A stretch of DNA of 64,000 bases from Gymnothorax reevesii (taxonomy: Eukaryota; Chordata; Actinopteri; Anguilliformes; Muraenidae). Positions 1-13,000 of the stretch are shown one piece after another (within the stretch, counting starts at the first letter, position 1; each line of letters begins with the position of its first letter). The DNA lies in assembly GCA_029721435.1 (NCBI GenBank), contig CM056584.1, forward strand, positions 14,643,739 through 14,707,738, read 5' to 3'. The position numbers were made by a program, and so were the translations under genes. The notes beneath the pieces were generated by a model. That model was given only the letters and a program-made list of their open reading frames with translations, was not told the origin of the DNA and did no database searches.

Positions 1-999
1 TATGCTTCTATAAATCCAAAATTCACAGGTGAACGTGGCATATATGTTTCTTTTTTATCTCATATGCACAAACCTCAACTGCACTCTGCAGACCAGCAAG
101 TCACTCCACCAACCATGAATGCCGCTCTGGGCCTTTCATAGCCTCACTGAATTTGAGCCAAAATGGCGGCCATCGTGACCCCTTGCGTGCATTATACTTG
201 CTGCTGAAGTGCTCAGTTAATGGTCAATGGAGGTGCTGACACATCTGTAACAGCACAGCTGACTCCTCTGTTTCCGGAGATATACGACTCCTATCTCCCC
301 TTCCTTGTTCAACATCATTAAACGCTTTCAATTTCCTCCGAGTCGAGGGGAGGATCGACAGGCAGCCTCTGTGTCAGTGCTGTGGACAAAGTGAACGAGG
401 CCGAAATTAGTTTGTCGGATCTAAATGTTTTGACAGAATCTACGGTGAGAGAAGTGAAAATGTTTATATTCTGGTCTAAACCGTGGGACGCTTGCTGACA
501 GATCTCTTTCTCTGGGTGCTGCCTGATTTCCCAACCTGTGGATCAGAAAGGGAGTCATTCCAACAGCGCCTCCTACTGAGCATGTAAGGAACTGCAGCAT
601 CCACGTTAAGAGAGGAGACAAAATCTCAATTTTTACATGAAGGAGACCAGATAATCAATCTCCCTGACAAGACCTTTACCCCGTCTCTGACATTTTATCT
701 TCCTTTCTTGTTCGTTTCCATCTCATTTCTCACAATCGGTTTCACTTCGTCAATCCAGTCTGCTCCTCTCTCTATAGCTCTCGCCATCTCATACCAGCTC
801 TCCCAATATGTCCTTCTTTTTCAACAATCTCTTCTCTTTTCGCTTTGCCTCAGTCTCGCTTAACTTTTATTCTCAATAAGTGTCTTGTCCTCGCTTTGCG
901 TTTCAGTCTCTCCCTCCTTGCTGAGGTCAAACTCCATTTTTCCTCTTTGCTTTCAGCCTCTAAGACTTTCCTCTGCTTATTTTTTAACTCAGTCCAATA

Positions 1000-1002
<3 letters not shown>

Positions 1003-1055
<53 letters not shown>

Positions 1056-1063
1056 TCTCTCTC
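1003..1063. repeat. (CT)n microsatellite
   Basis: About 60 bases of CT with one interrupting G. Open frames across it in both directions are artefacts. Confidence 0.97.
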
Positions 1064-2787
1064 CATACAGCTCCATCCTGCTCGCTCCCTCTCTCTGTCA
1101 TAGCATAACACTCTGAACACACGCATCCCTCCCTCTCCAGTAGCTGATGTGATGCAGGTGGGGTGTCTACCATGTGCTTTCCATTTGCACGGGGTCCAAA
1201 TGGACACAATTAAAACCAAATGCGCAACCTGTACATTGGGTTAGGGCAGCAGCTTGCTCCCGCTCCGGGAAACAAATAAAAATATAAATAAACTTTCCAA
1301 TCGTCGTCCAAACCACAAATTGCTCAAATTGGCAACAGTGGTCTTGAGGGGGCCAGTACACTGGGGTAAAAATATATTTTTCATATCCACAACAGAAGCG
1401 GAATGAGCTCCAGGGAGAAGTAGTCATTGGCTGTCATACTGCAATGAAAGAGCCCTGCGTTTGGAGGAGGGGGAAAGGGGTGGAGTAAGGTTAGGTCGGG
1501 AAAGGATGGGGCGAGTTTGGGGTTTGGCGGGAGTCGCGGGTAGGGGCGTTTGGATGAGGCAGGGAGTAAAGCAGAGGTTTGGGTGAGATAAGGGTTAATG
1601 TGAGATGTTACGGTTAGTGAACACTTGAGGTGAAGCAGGGGTGATGCAGAGGATTATATCTGCTGAACACTTGGTGTGAAGTAGGTGCTGCCGTAGGAGG
1701 TTTAGGCTAGTGAACACTAGGAGAGGTACGGGGCCGGCATAAGAGATAAAAGTTACTTATGGTGGGTACTTATGGTGAGGTAGGGGGTGATGTGAGAGAT
1801 TACGGTTATACAGTATTTAGGATGTGATAAGGCCTAAAGTAGGGAGTTAAATGTTGGGTAGAGGTTAGACAGGGCTGGAGAGAAGGTAATAGAAACATCA
1901 CAGGTAAGGTATGATCTGTTTCAGAAGTTTCTGGGAGGGGGGGGGTTGCAGTATTTGAAAATATGAAGTGATGTAGGAATTATAATGAAGAGTAGGGTTA
2001 ATGAGGGTAAAGTTTAGGTGATATAAAACCTAGTCTGAGAGTAACTGGGCACTCTTTGATTTCTATAGCAAAAGGGAGCTTGGACACACCTCAGTGTTCG
2101 ACATCTGTAAGAGTAGAGAGGAATAGGCTAAGCAGATCAACAAAAATCAGTTTGAGAACATTAACTGGTTGAAGCAATGAACTAAAAATACGGAGAAGGG
2201 GCAAATACCAGTAGCTTGAAGCCTGACATTTCGAAAACAGAAGGAGAGCAAAACCAAGGAAGGGGGGCAACTGAACATACGCGAGTGCCGATCTCCGCAG
2301 GCCTTGGCCTTACTCAGGTACCTCCCTGGTTCAGTGAGATGCCCCAAACCGTAACAGACAACCGCCATGAGAAATAGGACACGGGCCTATTAACTGCTAA
2401 AACATGGTGCCAACATCAGCCACTGTTAAGCCGCTTTACAGCTCTTGAGCGAATGCTGGAGAGCACCGTGATTTATGTGACTACAATTTGGAATTCGCTA
2501 AGCCTCGAACATGACCGTGCCCAAGGCTCCTGGCCCTCGATGAAATTTCTCACACAGTTCCGGATAATTCCGGCAATGATTTTAAACCTGCAGCAGTGCC
2601 CCAGTTCTCCTCCAGCAAAGCTGTGATTCGGTGACTGTCCATGATTTAACAACCAATCAAATTACAATTTAGATTGTTGAGCTTGTGTGTGTGTGTCGGG
2701 GGGGTGGGGGTGGGGATGATGGTGGTTGGTTGTGGGCACCTGTGTAATGAAGGGCAGCTGCCTAAATTGACCAAATCCACAGATGCA

Positions 2788-2842
2788 AACACACACACAC
2801 ACACACACACACGCGCGCGCGCGCACGCACGCACGCACGCAT
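2788..2842. repeat. Compound (CA)n(CG)n(CGCA)n microsatellite
   Basis: About 24 bases of CA, then GC alternation, then CGCA units. It is an alternating purine-pyrimidine tract of about 54 bases. Confidence 0.97.
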
Positions 2843-4659
2843 GCACCACAAACCTCGCTTTCAAGGACAGGCAATGTAGGGCCCGAGCTAAATATACCTC
2901 TGCACAAATTCCATGCCTTTTCTCCATGTCGATTGCATTCATTCATTTCCCAGACAGTTTTCATCAACAAACTGCAAAATACTTTGTGTAGAAATAAGAA
3001 AATTGTTTCCTTGGACAGGTGCAACACCGTTTACCATGACACTGCAATGGAGCCCCGTGGTTCGAGTACACCCCATCCCTCGGCGCAAACTTATCTAATA
3101 CTAAACCAATACAAAGGACCTCTTGGATTTCAATTCACTTGCATTTGTATGCTAGTTTTCACGGAAGACTGGCATGAAGATACAATACAGAAGTAGCAGA
3201 AGGGCAATGATGCACTTTGCGGTCTGAGATATGCAGTGTTGCCTGCCTGGGCCAAAATAAAAAGCCGACACAAGGTTATAGGAAGAAAAAAAAAATCCTC
3301 AATAAGCCAACCCCTGAAGCAGCAGGGGGTCCTCTGCTCTGATTGGCTGGGACGCCTCACGGTGCCTGTGATTAATTTCACGCTGACAGGGCGGGGGTTC
3401 GCCGGTCGACGGTGTCTGTGGGCAGCGGCTTCCGCAGAGTGCATGCAGACCCCGCCGCTGTTGCGTTACGGGGCAATTTTAGCTTTTCTTTGAGTCGCGA
3501 TCAACTCAAAATAGGCTGCGCTGAGATTTGAGAGACGTTCGGCTCAAGCGTAATGACAAAGCACGCAGGAATCCCCATTTTTAAAATAAACAGCAACCGT
3601 TTTTTTTCTGTGTCCCATAAGATTAAAATCAAAAAACAAAAACAAAGCTGGGTTGCAGAAATTGTCGGAATGAACAACTTCCATTTATTATCCCGCCATA
3701 TTCCAGCTCAACCGCACAGAACCGAGCCAGGCTGCTCCTGGACTGTTAAAGAAGAAACCCCCTTAGGACCACATCTATGAGAAGGAGGGATTGAACTGGG
3801 CGGAACCGGCACATTTGTCCCTGGTTTCACTCAAGTACACAGAGGACTGAGCGATCTAGAGGGCGTCACACCCTCTGTGAACCAAAAAAAAAAAAAAAAA
3901 ACCATAAAGACGCAAGCAACTAGCAATATCCATGGACAGCAAAAAGCTATATATGCCTAGGAAAACACACGGAAGAAAGATTTCCCATGAAATGCCTTCC
4001 CTTTATATTGTCTGTTCTGTATCCAGACGTTTCATTCAGGAGTTCATAAGGAAGATGTGAGAGAGGGATGAAGATAGAAGTAAGACAAAAATAAGGAGAG
4101 GAGGGGTGAGGGAGAGATTGAGGAGAGGACAGAGGGACTGTAGATAGGACAGACAACAGAGAGATGCCTATTCTACTCCCGCGACTGTGCCAGAAAAACC
4201 GCTTTGAAGCAGCGTCAAATTCATTTCACAAGCATAAGAGTGATAAAGAAAGGACAAGAAAGAGGGGAGTGAAAAAGGAGGGAGTGAGAAAAGGAGGAAA
4301 AGCGAGAGAGGGAGGCCATAAAGAGGCTAAATAGAGAAAAGCAGCGGGATAAAAATAAAGAACAATAAAGAAATAATAGAGGCAGACTAGAAACGAGCCG
4401 ACGTTTCATCAAATTCTGGAATAAAGTTCGATTCAAGCACTTTCGTTACTTACGTTCATACACAATGCTAACAATTTGTTACTTGATGTATAAAAATAAT
4501 ATTAAATGATAGGTATTTACTAAATTACATTTACTATTGTTTTATTTAACTATTTTTTTTAACAATATCACCTTAAGAGTAAGTGAGTGAGTGAGAGGTT
4601 ACAAGAAAAAGAATGGGTGAGCAAAGGAGAGAGAATGGGAGCGACAGATAGAGACAGAG

Positions 4660-4662
<3 letters not shown>

Positions 4663-4691
<29 letters not shown>
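4663..4691. repeat. (GA)n microsatellite
   Basis: Pure GA run within a wider purine-rich stretch. Confidence 0.95.
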
Positions 4692-4693
<2 letters not shown>

Positions 4694-6081
4694 TACATAC
4701 TTTCCAACCCGGCGATTGCAGTTGAGCGCAAGTTTTTCACCAGCCTGTAATTAGGTTAGCTGGAATCTCTGGCATCGTCCGCCAGCGGCCTGCACTCCAC
4801 GCTACACACACTAAATAAATCACAGTTCTCTCGTCCCGCTCTGATAGGCCAGCCCTGCTGGGGGAGTCTGCACTTTTTTTTAAGTTGAAGGACAAAACGC
4901 ATAGACAGCCACAAGAAACTGCGCCCGAGAAATCAGACTGGTGCCACAACTGTTTAAAATGTCACCGCCAAAATGCCTGACTCTACATGTCGTGTAACAT
5001 GTTCTGAAACACACATTCGCACAATGCACTACTGATGCAGACAGGCAGTGCTGCAAGAGTCTTTCCGTGCAGACTATGCATGCTCTCCCCGTGCCAGAAT
5101 GAGTATCCTGGCTTTGTCCCCCAGGAGAGTCATTCACAGGGCGTCGCATCAAAAGAGCATGGGTGCTCATTCAACCTGCCCTGCATAAATGAAGGTCAGG
5201 GAATGAATAAACCAATGATCAGTGTATTTATATAGTGCGTTTCTCACTGAGACTCATTGCCCTTTACAGTGATTCGCGGGAAACTCACCTCAACCACGAC
5301 CATTGTGCAGTACTCACCTGGGAGATGCTATAGGCAGCCATTCGGCAACAGAACTTCCACAACAAATCAGCTGAGGTGGAGGGGTGAAGAGGGCAATTGT
5401 TAGGCAATAAAATAGAACTATGATTAATAAAAAAATAATAATAGACACACTTGAAGACAAATTACAGGGTACGTGACACAATAAACCATATAAAAAGATA
5501 TAACGGTTTGTATTTGGTTTATCCATTACAAATTTCATTTAACGGAATCCAAGCCCCATGCTATCGAGCACACATCTTTAGTGATGTATGCGTAACAGGA
5601 CATTACAGCCGTACAGGCAGGAGTCCCCCGGGGGAGGACCAGGTAGGGCGTATTCCCCAGGTTAACCCAGGAGGGGCGTGTCTTGAGACGCAGACACATG
5701 GCAGAGATGCAGGCTACAGCGGAGAGAACCGAGAGCGATTGCTACAGAGCCCATGGGAAATTTCTGGAAGCTCTCCGCCTGTCCTCACACCACATCCTGA
5801 AGGGAGTGTCAGATCCTAATGTTGTCTTGATGCATGCCTCATGTACTACATGCTTTTGTAAGCTACGGTTTGCCTGCTTCCAGAGTCTTGATGCTGCTTA
5901 ATGCTGTCTTGTTGCTTGCTCCAGGTACTTTATGCTTTTTTGGCCGTTGCCTGCTTGCGGTCACGTCCTTACGTCCGTCCCCCCCTCTCACTGTATCATC
6001 ATTAATGTAAAGATTCTGTGATGTGGCTCGCCAATTTCTTTCAGTCTTCAATCACGAGTTGCAGCTTGCTCCACATTTGAT

Positions 6082-6312
6082 TCCCTCCACCAAGGAGGTT
6101 GTGTTTTCCCTCGTTTGTTTGTTGGTCTGACCATCCGTCTGTCTGTCTGTTAATAGGATAAGCCAAAAAGTTATGAACGGTTTGACACAAAATTTTGTAG
6201 CATGATAGGTGGTAGCCCAAGGAAGAGTTGATTTCATTTTGGAATTGATCTGGAGCATAAAAGAAGAGATATGTTGCATGGTAGAGGTATGCGCTCTACG
6301 GCGTGCCCTCTA
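6082..6312. repeat. Relative of the 17,066 TIR repeat
   Basis: Starts ccctccaccaaggaggt, has gtttgtttgttggtctgacc, and ends gtagaggtatgcgctctac. The layout matches the 17,066 copy; the family is widespread in fish genomes by my recall. Confidence 0.65.
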
Positions 6313-7538
6313 ATTGTTCTCTTACTTTTAGAGAGTCTATTGTAACATCTGGCTAGGGACTACAAATGAAAACTAGCCTTCTGGGTAGTTCTGGCATGTT
6401 TGCAGTCACTTTCATAAATATTCACCGTCTCGGTCAAATAAACTGATACAAAAATAAATAAATCTGGGCATGTGAATATAACCAATCACCCCCACCCCCA
6501 GTTCATGTGTTTCAGTGATGTGGGTCTTAAACTCAGTTATCGGGAAGTTAGGGAACCACTGTATGGTCTGGTGTCTGTTCCAACTGCGATTACAGTCCAA
6601 GAATTGAAAAGCTGTTAATGTTTCTAACTTGTGTGCATTTCATGCTTGAGAAATGGTTCACCCTCTTAAACCATGTTGACACAGATGGCAATGTCTTCCA
6701 AAATGTTTAAAGGCCCACCTTCATATTGAACTTATTTAGCAATAATCCAGCAAGCCAAGCCAGGGAAAGCAATGCATTTTGACTGATCTAATTCATGACT
6801 GAGGTGAATCACTAAGCTGCTAATTGGGCACATATTGAAGTTCTTTCCAATTTTTTTTTCCACTGAGCTATCATGAAAATAACACTGAACAGGTTTGTCA
6901 CATTGTAATTTGTTTTGTCTGAATTCTTATTGACCTGGTACATCGTTAGCTTCAGTGACCACGTGTCCAATTAGAAGACAATTGGTTCTTCACTTTCAAG
7001 AGTCACAATTTTCCCTAATTTTCTGCAATAAAAAGTCATTAGCAATATTGTGCAATTTGAATATGGAGCTCTTCAGGACACGCATAACTATTTCAGCCAT
7101 AATGTGGCTTAAAAGGGTAAATAATCCCAATAATCATGAGTAGTGTAATTAAGAAAAATTAGCAACTCATTAAAATTCTGGGAGTGCAATTGTGGTTGGA
7201 ACAAAAACTAGCAAATACAGTGGGTCCCGAATTGGGAGAACCACGGGTTTAAAGGATCGTATGGAAGTCTGTTAACTTCCTGCAGTCTACAGCTTTTCCC
7301 TGGCACTGGGGAGGCCAGAGCACACCTCAGTCAGGCTCTGCTACATCCAACTGAAATTGACTTGAAGGAACATTCCAGAACATTTAAGGTTTCTGCCTGT
7401 CTGCCTTTGGAGAAAGGGGTACACTTGGTTACACAGTGCCCGCCCCCAATTCTAAGGTTTAATTTCCTCCGAACCTCCAACCGGACAATAAAAACTTTCT
7501 TTGAGGAATTCAACTGATGGACAGATAGGGCAACAAAG

Positions 7539-7576
<38 letters not shown>

Positions 7577-8600
7577 CACAGGGAGGTATGGAAAAAGGCA
7601 TTCCACAGCTAAGCACTCAGGTGCATTAGAGACAAGAGATGGGAAAAAGAGGATGCAGGGGATTAGGAGAGATTGGTTCCCCTTGGTTAAGTGCGGTTGG
7701 GCCTTGTTCAATGGTGGGGAGAATAGGGGAGTGACAAACAGGCCGATTGCACATTCACTGGCAGTTGCACATGGGGGATGGGGGTGGTAATTGTGAATGT
7801 GTGTGTTCTGTGAAAGTTTTTTTTAGCTGATGGGGTTGATGGGGGATAATGGGCATGTGGTTGTCTATGTGAATGCGTTTTTTTTTGGTGAAAGGGATGC
7901 GTTTGCCAGTATGTAAATGTGTGCGTGAGGATGTGCGCGTATGCGTGCGTGTACGCTGCGCCATCTGTGCATTCTCTCACTCATGAGAGCGTATGTTTAT
8001 GTCCATACCATATGGCTTTTGTTTTTAAAGCTGTATGCCAGGTTTGTGTGTGCCTGAATGGCATGTGATTTGTGTGTATTATAACAGTAGCTCTAAGTCC
8101 CATGACAGTTGAGTGTGTCTCTCTATGTGGAAACCGCACACATCAAACCACCCATATTTTGGATTTCCATCTCACCATAAAACATAATACAGGTTATTGC
8201 TGTCATTAGAAACATTCCCATATACACAGCTGGTGCCAAAGACTGAAGGACTGGATGGACGTCTGTCAGCTTGCAAGACTTGCACTACTCCTCATAGTTC
8301 ACATAAATGATCTTAGAATGATCTGGCCAGTCATATAAAGAACACCTTTAAAAATATGACAAACTACCACAGCTATACTATACCGCTAATAGCTCAAAAA
8401 CATAGTGACTCTTTTAAGCGTCAATTATTCCAGCAATACAACTTACATTTTTACAAGCTCTACAGCGTAAAACACTGCCATCACTAACGGCAGACAGCCA
8501 CATAACCTCTCTTGGCTAACAGCTATACCAGTTCTAGTAGCTAGAAGCTATGCAGGCTCTTATAGCAGACTGTTACGTTCGCACTGACGGCCTGCAACTA
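6313..8600. other. No gene recognised; unique and G/T-rich sequence
   Basis: Contains the GA microsatellite at 7,541 and a G/T-rich block at 7,750-7,990. No exon-like frame was recognised. Confidence 0.5.
7541..7575. repeat. (GA)n microsatellite
   Basis: About 30 bases of GA followed by one shifted unit. Confidence 0.95.
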
Positions 8601-10095
8601 CAACCCTAATTCCAAAAGAGTTGGCACATAATGGAAAATGCAAGTAAAATCAAAAGGGGGACATTTGAAAAGTCTCATAGCCCCTACTATATTGAAAACA
8701 CAAAAACACATGATTTCATGCTTAACCTTTTGAATTTAATTGTTTATTCAAAAAAAAAAAAATTCTTTCTTCAAATTTAATGACTGCAAGAGACTCCAAA
8801 AAAGTCAGGGCAGAGGCAATTTAGGACGAATAATGATGTGTCAAGTCACAAGAAATCAGGTGATGTGAAACAGGTGATAGTAGGCTGGTGAACTAATCGT
8901 GTTGCAGTATAAATTAAGCCTTCAAAAAAGGCCTGGTCCCTCATGGGCAAAGACAGGTCAAGACTCAAGCCTGCAAACAGTTTCGCAACACTTCACTGAG
9001 AGAACTTAGTCTAAAGACAAATCAGCGGAATTCTGAGCCTCTCACTCTCTCATAAATTTAAAAGATGAATAGAATCCAGTCAAATCTCAGTCTGTAAAGG
9101 GGAAGACTGAAAACCACTTCTGAATTAACAAGATCTCCGATCCTTAAGAAACCACTATCTTATGAGCTATCATGCGACCGTTATAGACACCAAAAAATTG
9201 ACTTGCACATGCTTTGGCAAACCTTGTCAGTTAACATCATTTATCACAGCAGGAACAGATGCAAATTAAAGCTTTAATATGCAAAGCAAAACCATTAACA
9301 CCGCTGACTTCTCTGGGCTCTGTCCAATCTCAGATGGGCACAGTGGCACAATTTTTTGAGGACTTGACGAGTTATCGTTTCTTTGGTTTTGGAAGAAACA
9401 GATGGCGTGCTCTCTGGACCAAAAACGACATGGACAACCCCAAATTTTTATCAGTGTCTGGTCCAAAAACCACTTTGCCCATGACATGGTTACCTTGCAC
9501 ATTTGTGAGGGCACCATTAATGCAGAGAAACACATATAAATTTTGGAGAAACACGTGCTGCGATTTAGACGTCGTCTGTTCCAGAGATGTCCCAGCATTT
9601 TACAAAAAGACAACTCGAAACCATATTCTAAGCAGATTAGAAATACATACATAACCAGAGAGTGTCGGTGCTAGACTGGCCTGCCTGCAGTCCGGATCTG
9701 TCCCCGACTGAGAATGCATGGCGCCCTATGAGGCAAAACATATGGCAAGAAAGGTCCCATATGACTGTGCAGCAGAACATCTGTATAATGGAGGAACGGA
9801 GAGAAATACCACTTGCTTGAGTTGATCAACTGGTGTCTTCAATGCCCAAAAGCTGAATGAGTGTTAAAAGACACGGTGACGTTTCAGAGCGGTAAACATT
9901 TAACTTAGCTAACTTTTTTGGACTCTGTTATAGTCATAACGTGTTTATTTTCAATAAGAAATTAAATTCATGTGAAAACACCAACATGCGTTGCCGTTTT
10001 CAGTATATGACAGGGAGAATTAACTTTTCTTGACAGTCCTTTTTGATTTTCTATGCATTGTAAATGATGTGCTAACTTTTTCAGAAATGGAGTTC
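8601..10095 (+). mobile_element. Decayed Tc1/mariner element, 1,495 bp
   Basis: The ends caaccctaattccaaaagag and (reversed) gaactccatttctgaaaaag are inverted repeats flanked by TA. On the plus strand at 9668-9721 the frame reads VLDWPACSPDLSPTENAW, the third catalytic motif of Tc1 transposases, with the acidic residue at 9710. Upstream at 9,259-9,654 is a long open remnant of the same transposase in a shifted frame. A second copy lies inverted at about 26.9-28.0 kb. Confidence 0.85.
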
Positions 10096-13000
10096 TACAA
10101 CTAGTTCTCATAGCCTGTTACTATATTTCCAAGCTCTGTCGCCTATGACTATGCCAGCTTAAATATCGAACAACTACGGAGTCATGAGAAAGCATTTGCT
10201 CTCTTCCTCATTTCTTCAATTTTTGCATACCAGCACGACTTCAGCCTAAAAATATACTTTTGCCTGGGCGTGGAACATGATGGTGAGCGCACAGCAGAAC
10301 ACGAGAGACGTTTATACTAAACACTTTCACCTTTGTATCTTTCTTGCTAATTGGCAAAATATCGGGCATATTGGAGAAATGTCGTTTGAACTTGAATTAT
10401 CCAGAGCATTTGTTGGTGCTAAAGGTGGCCCAACCAGTTGCATTTAAGGATTACAATTACTTTTCCACATGGGTGATATAAACTGTTGGATAACCTTTTC
10501 CTTCAATAAACAAAACGATCATTTCAAGACTGTATTTTGCAATTCCTCATGTTCCGCAGATATTATATTGCATTTTGTATGATCATTTCTTGCAACCATT
10601 AACAGCTATAAGCACATCAAAAAAAGTAAATTAGGATGAGGGGGTGGGGGATACTTTTTCATGCACTGAATATCTGCAAAACAAAGGAAATTAGGAAGGA
10701 GGGATACTTTCCCAATGCACTGTATAAGCTAAATAACTATCAACTATACCAGCATTAGCATCTGATATTTCTAAATATTTCTAAAGAGGCTTAAGAACTG
10801 TGGTGCTCACTGGAAATTTTTTTGGAGGGACAGTGGATATGAGATTAAAAAAGGACTTGCAAAAGTATTCCATTGTTTCCATCTGAATGAATATACTCTA
10901 GCAGCGGTCACAAAAACAGATTTTTTTCTCAGACATTCCACAAATCTGTGTAATAATTTGATTTGATATTTACAGTACCAAATGATGATAGCACCTTCAG
11001 ATTTTGGAGCTGGATGTTGTTGCTCTGAACGCAGGAGGACTGTCCTGCTGGTCACCATGAGGTGATGCATTTGAGCCCTGACGCACCTGTGGAGGTTTGA
11101 TAACAGCACATGCAAGTTGTCATGGAATGAGACTTAAGGGGTTTTTAATAGACAGTTTTCCTTTATTATGTAAATCAGCATACAAATGAACACAAACAAT
11201 AACGTAATAGAATGGAAAGAAGAGGCCATTTTACCAAACAATGGTAATCATTAATTAGCCTCCCACTTCTACTAAGGCAAAACTGCATCTCCCCTTCAGT
11301 CATCTCATTTCACTTTCCAGCAAGATAACCAGTAAGCATTCCCTGCTATGGTCATATGTGTAATGCTAATATGGTAAAGATAATCCATGCCTTTACACAT
11401 GCAGTACACAAGAGAAAAGAATAGCTCTTACAGTTGCTTTTTTGACCGCAGCGCACGGTCTATTGACTCTGGTTTGAGTACAATTTCAAATAACATCCAA
11501 AATAACCAACTCAAATGACATGCTCGCCAAAAACTCCAACATTAAACTCCAGCCGTACCAAACGTAATGGAGTGAACTGCACACAATCACCTCATAAGGG
11601 CCACTGCCAATCAAACACCGCCTTTTGTTTCATTCCAAGCAATTTAAAGCCGCTTGCTAACACTTTTCATTATTGCGGCCGCGGTGCTTTTTCGAGAGGT
11701 TCGATTGATAGGTCCTGGCTGCCCAGGCAAAGGTTGCAGGATATGTTTAAGCCCCACTTGGAGAGCAGTGCAGTCAGCTAATAGAGCAGAGAGGGATTGC
11801 GAGGGATGGTGAGGCTGCAGTATAAGGGGAGGGAGGCTCTGTTCTTCCTGAGGGCTGCAGGCCCTTAAAGATGGTAGGATCAGCAGTGCAGAGCGCTATC
11901 TAATTAAAGCGCATAACTGAAGCACAGCATCATCTCCCCTTCTCATCAGTACACACCAGTAGATCATAGAGCACCCAGAAAAACCCGTCTTTAGCTCTGG
12001 CTTAGAGGAATAGGGGGCTGCTGATTGAGGTCCCGATCCCACCTGCTGGCCTATGATCACAAAGCCCTCCTTGTCGTCTGCGGCATACCGCACCCTTCTC
12101 CGCGAACAGGGTCCTTTTTGTTTCCTGCTGACCCCTGCACTGGCTTGGGGTCAGTGACCCAGCACAGAGGGGTCACGGCCTTTTGTTTGTGTGCGATTCC
12201 TGTCCCAGTTGCGGATTGTCCCACCCCCACAATGGGTTCTGGAGCATAGCCCTCCGTACCCTCCCTCACAGATCCCATCCCCTGACCCCAGCTCGAAACT
12301 ACATTCCCCAGCAGAACCCCCACTTGAAATACACCTGCAACTGCTGTATTGCATTCATTTGCCAACTTGCGAGGTACAGTACAGCCTTCTGTGTTCATTT
12401 AGTTTCCCAACAAAAGTGTGATAAAGAGGTAAATGCAAGCCCTTCCAATGCAAATGTGAATATTGCACAAAATAAACAAATCAAATGCATAATACAAATA
12501 AAATATAAAAGTCATAGAGCTCATATGAGGACTTTTTTACAGCCCGTGACCGCCTCGTTTTCACTCCTGATTCCACCCTCCTTACATCCCCCACTTTTTC
12601 TTCACATCCCCCCTCTACTGTACCCCGACAAGAAACATCTCTTCAACAGCCTCCTTTTTCCTCACGACAGCTTTGCCACCCAAAAGCTGGAAACCACAAA
12701 CCGCAAGGCTCATTTAAAAGGGGTTAATTGCTCTGTAAGCAGTCCTGCTCTAATGAGGCTATGAAAAAAATTCTGCGCAAAGCTGAGATTCAGGCGCCAC
12801 ACTGGTGCGGGACCATGATCTGACATTAAACGTTTGTGTTAAATGCCTTTTCGACCGCCAGGACGCGCAAGTTCCTTCAGAGGTCACGGCGCACTCATAC
12901 ACGTACACACGCTCATTCACATCACATCGGGACAGCCCCATTGCAATTTATTTCCGGTGTAAATAACGTAACCGTTCCCGAAAGAAGCTGAGAGCCTATT

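Larger units (their letters stand above)
1..6081. other. No gene recognised; microsatellites and unique sequence
   Basis: Short open frames only, most crossing simple repeats. Stretches around 3,300-3,450 and 4,700-4,870 are complex, non-repetitive and contain homeodomain-like TAATTA/GATTAATTT words, so they could be conserved non-coding elements. A fragment at about 5,221-5,420 (atttatatagtgcgtttctc) resembles a dispersed fish repeat. Confidence 0.5.

Noticed and set aside
845..1219. Ser/Leu-rich and Arg/Glu-rich open frames on both strands
   Set aside because: They read through the (CT)n microsatellite in several frames, which is the usual artefact.
12183..12764. 193-codon open frame on the plus strand
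   Set aside because: No family resemblance, no plausible splice structure, and composition like the surrounding intergenic DNA. Likely a chance frame.
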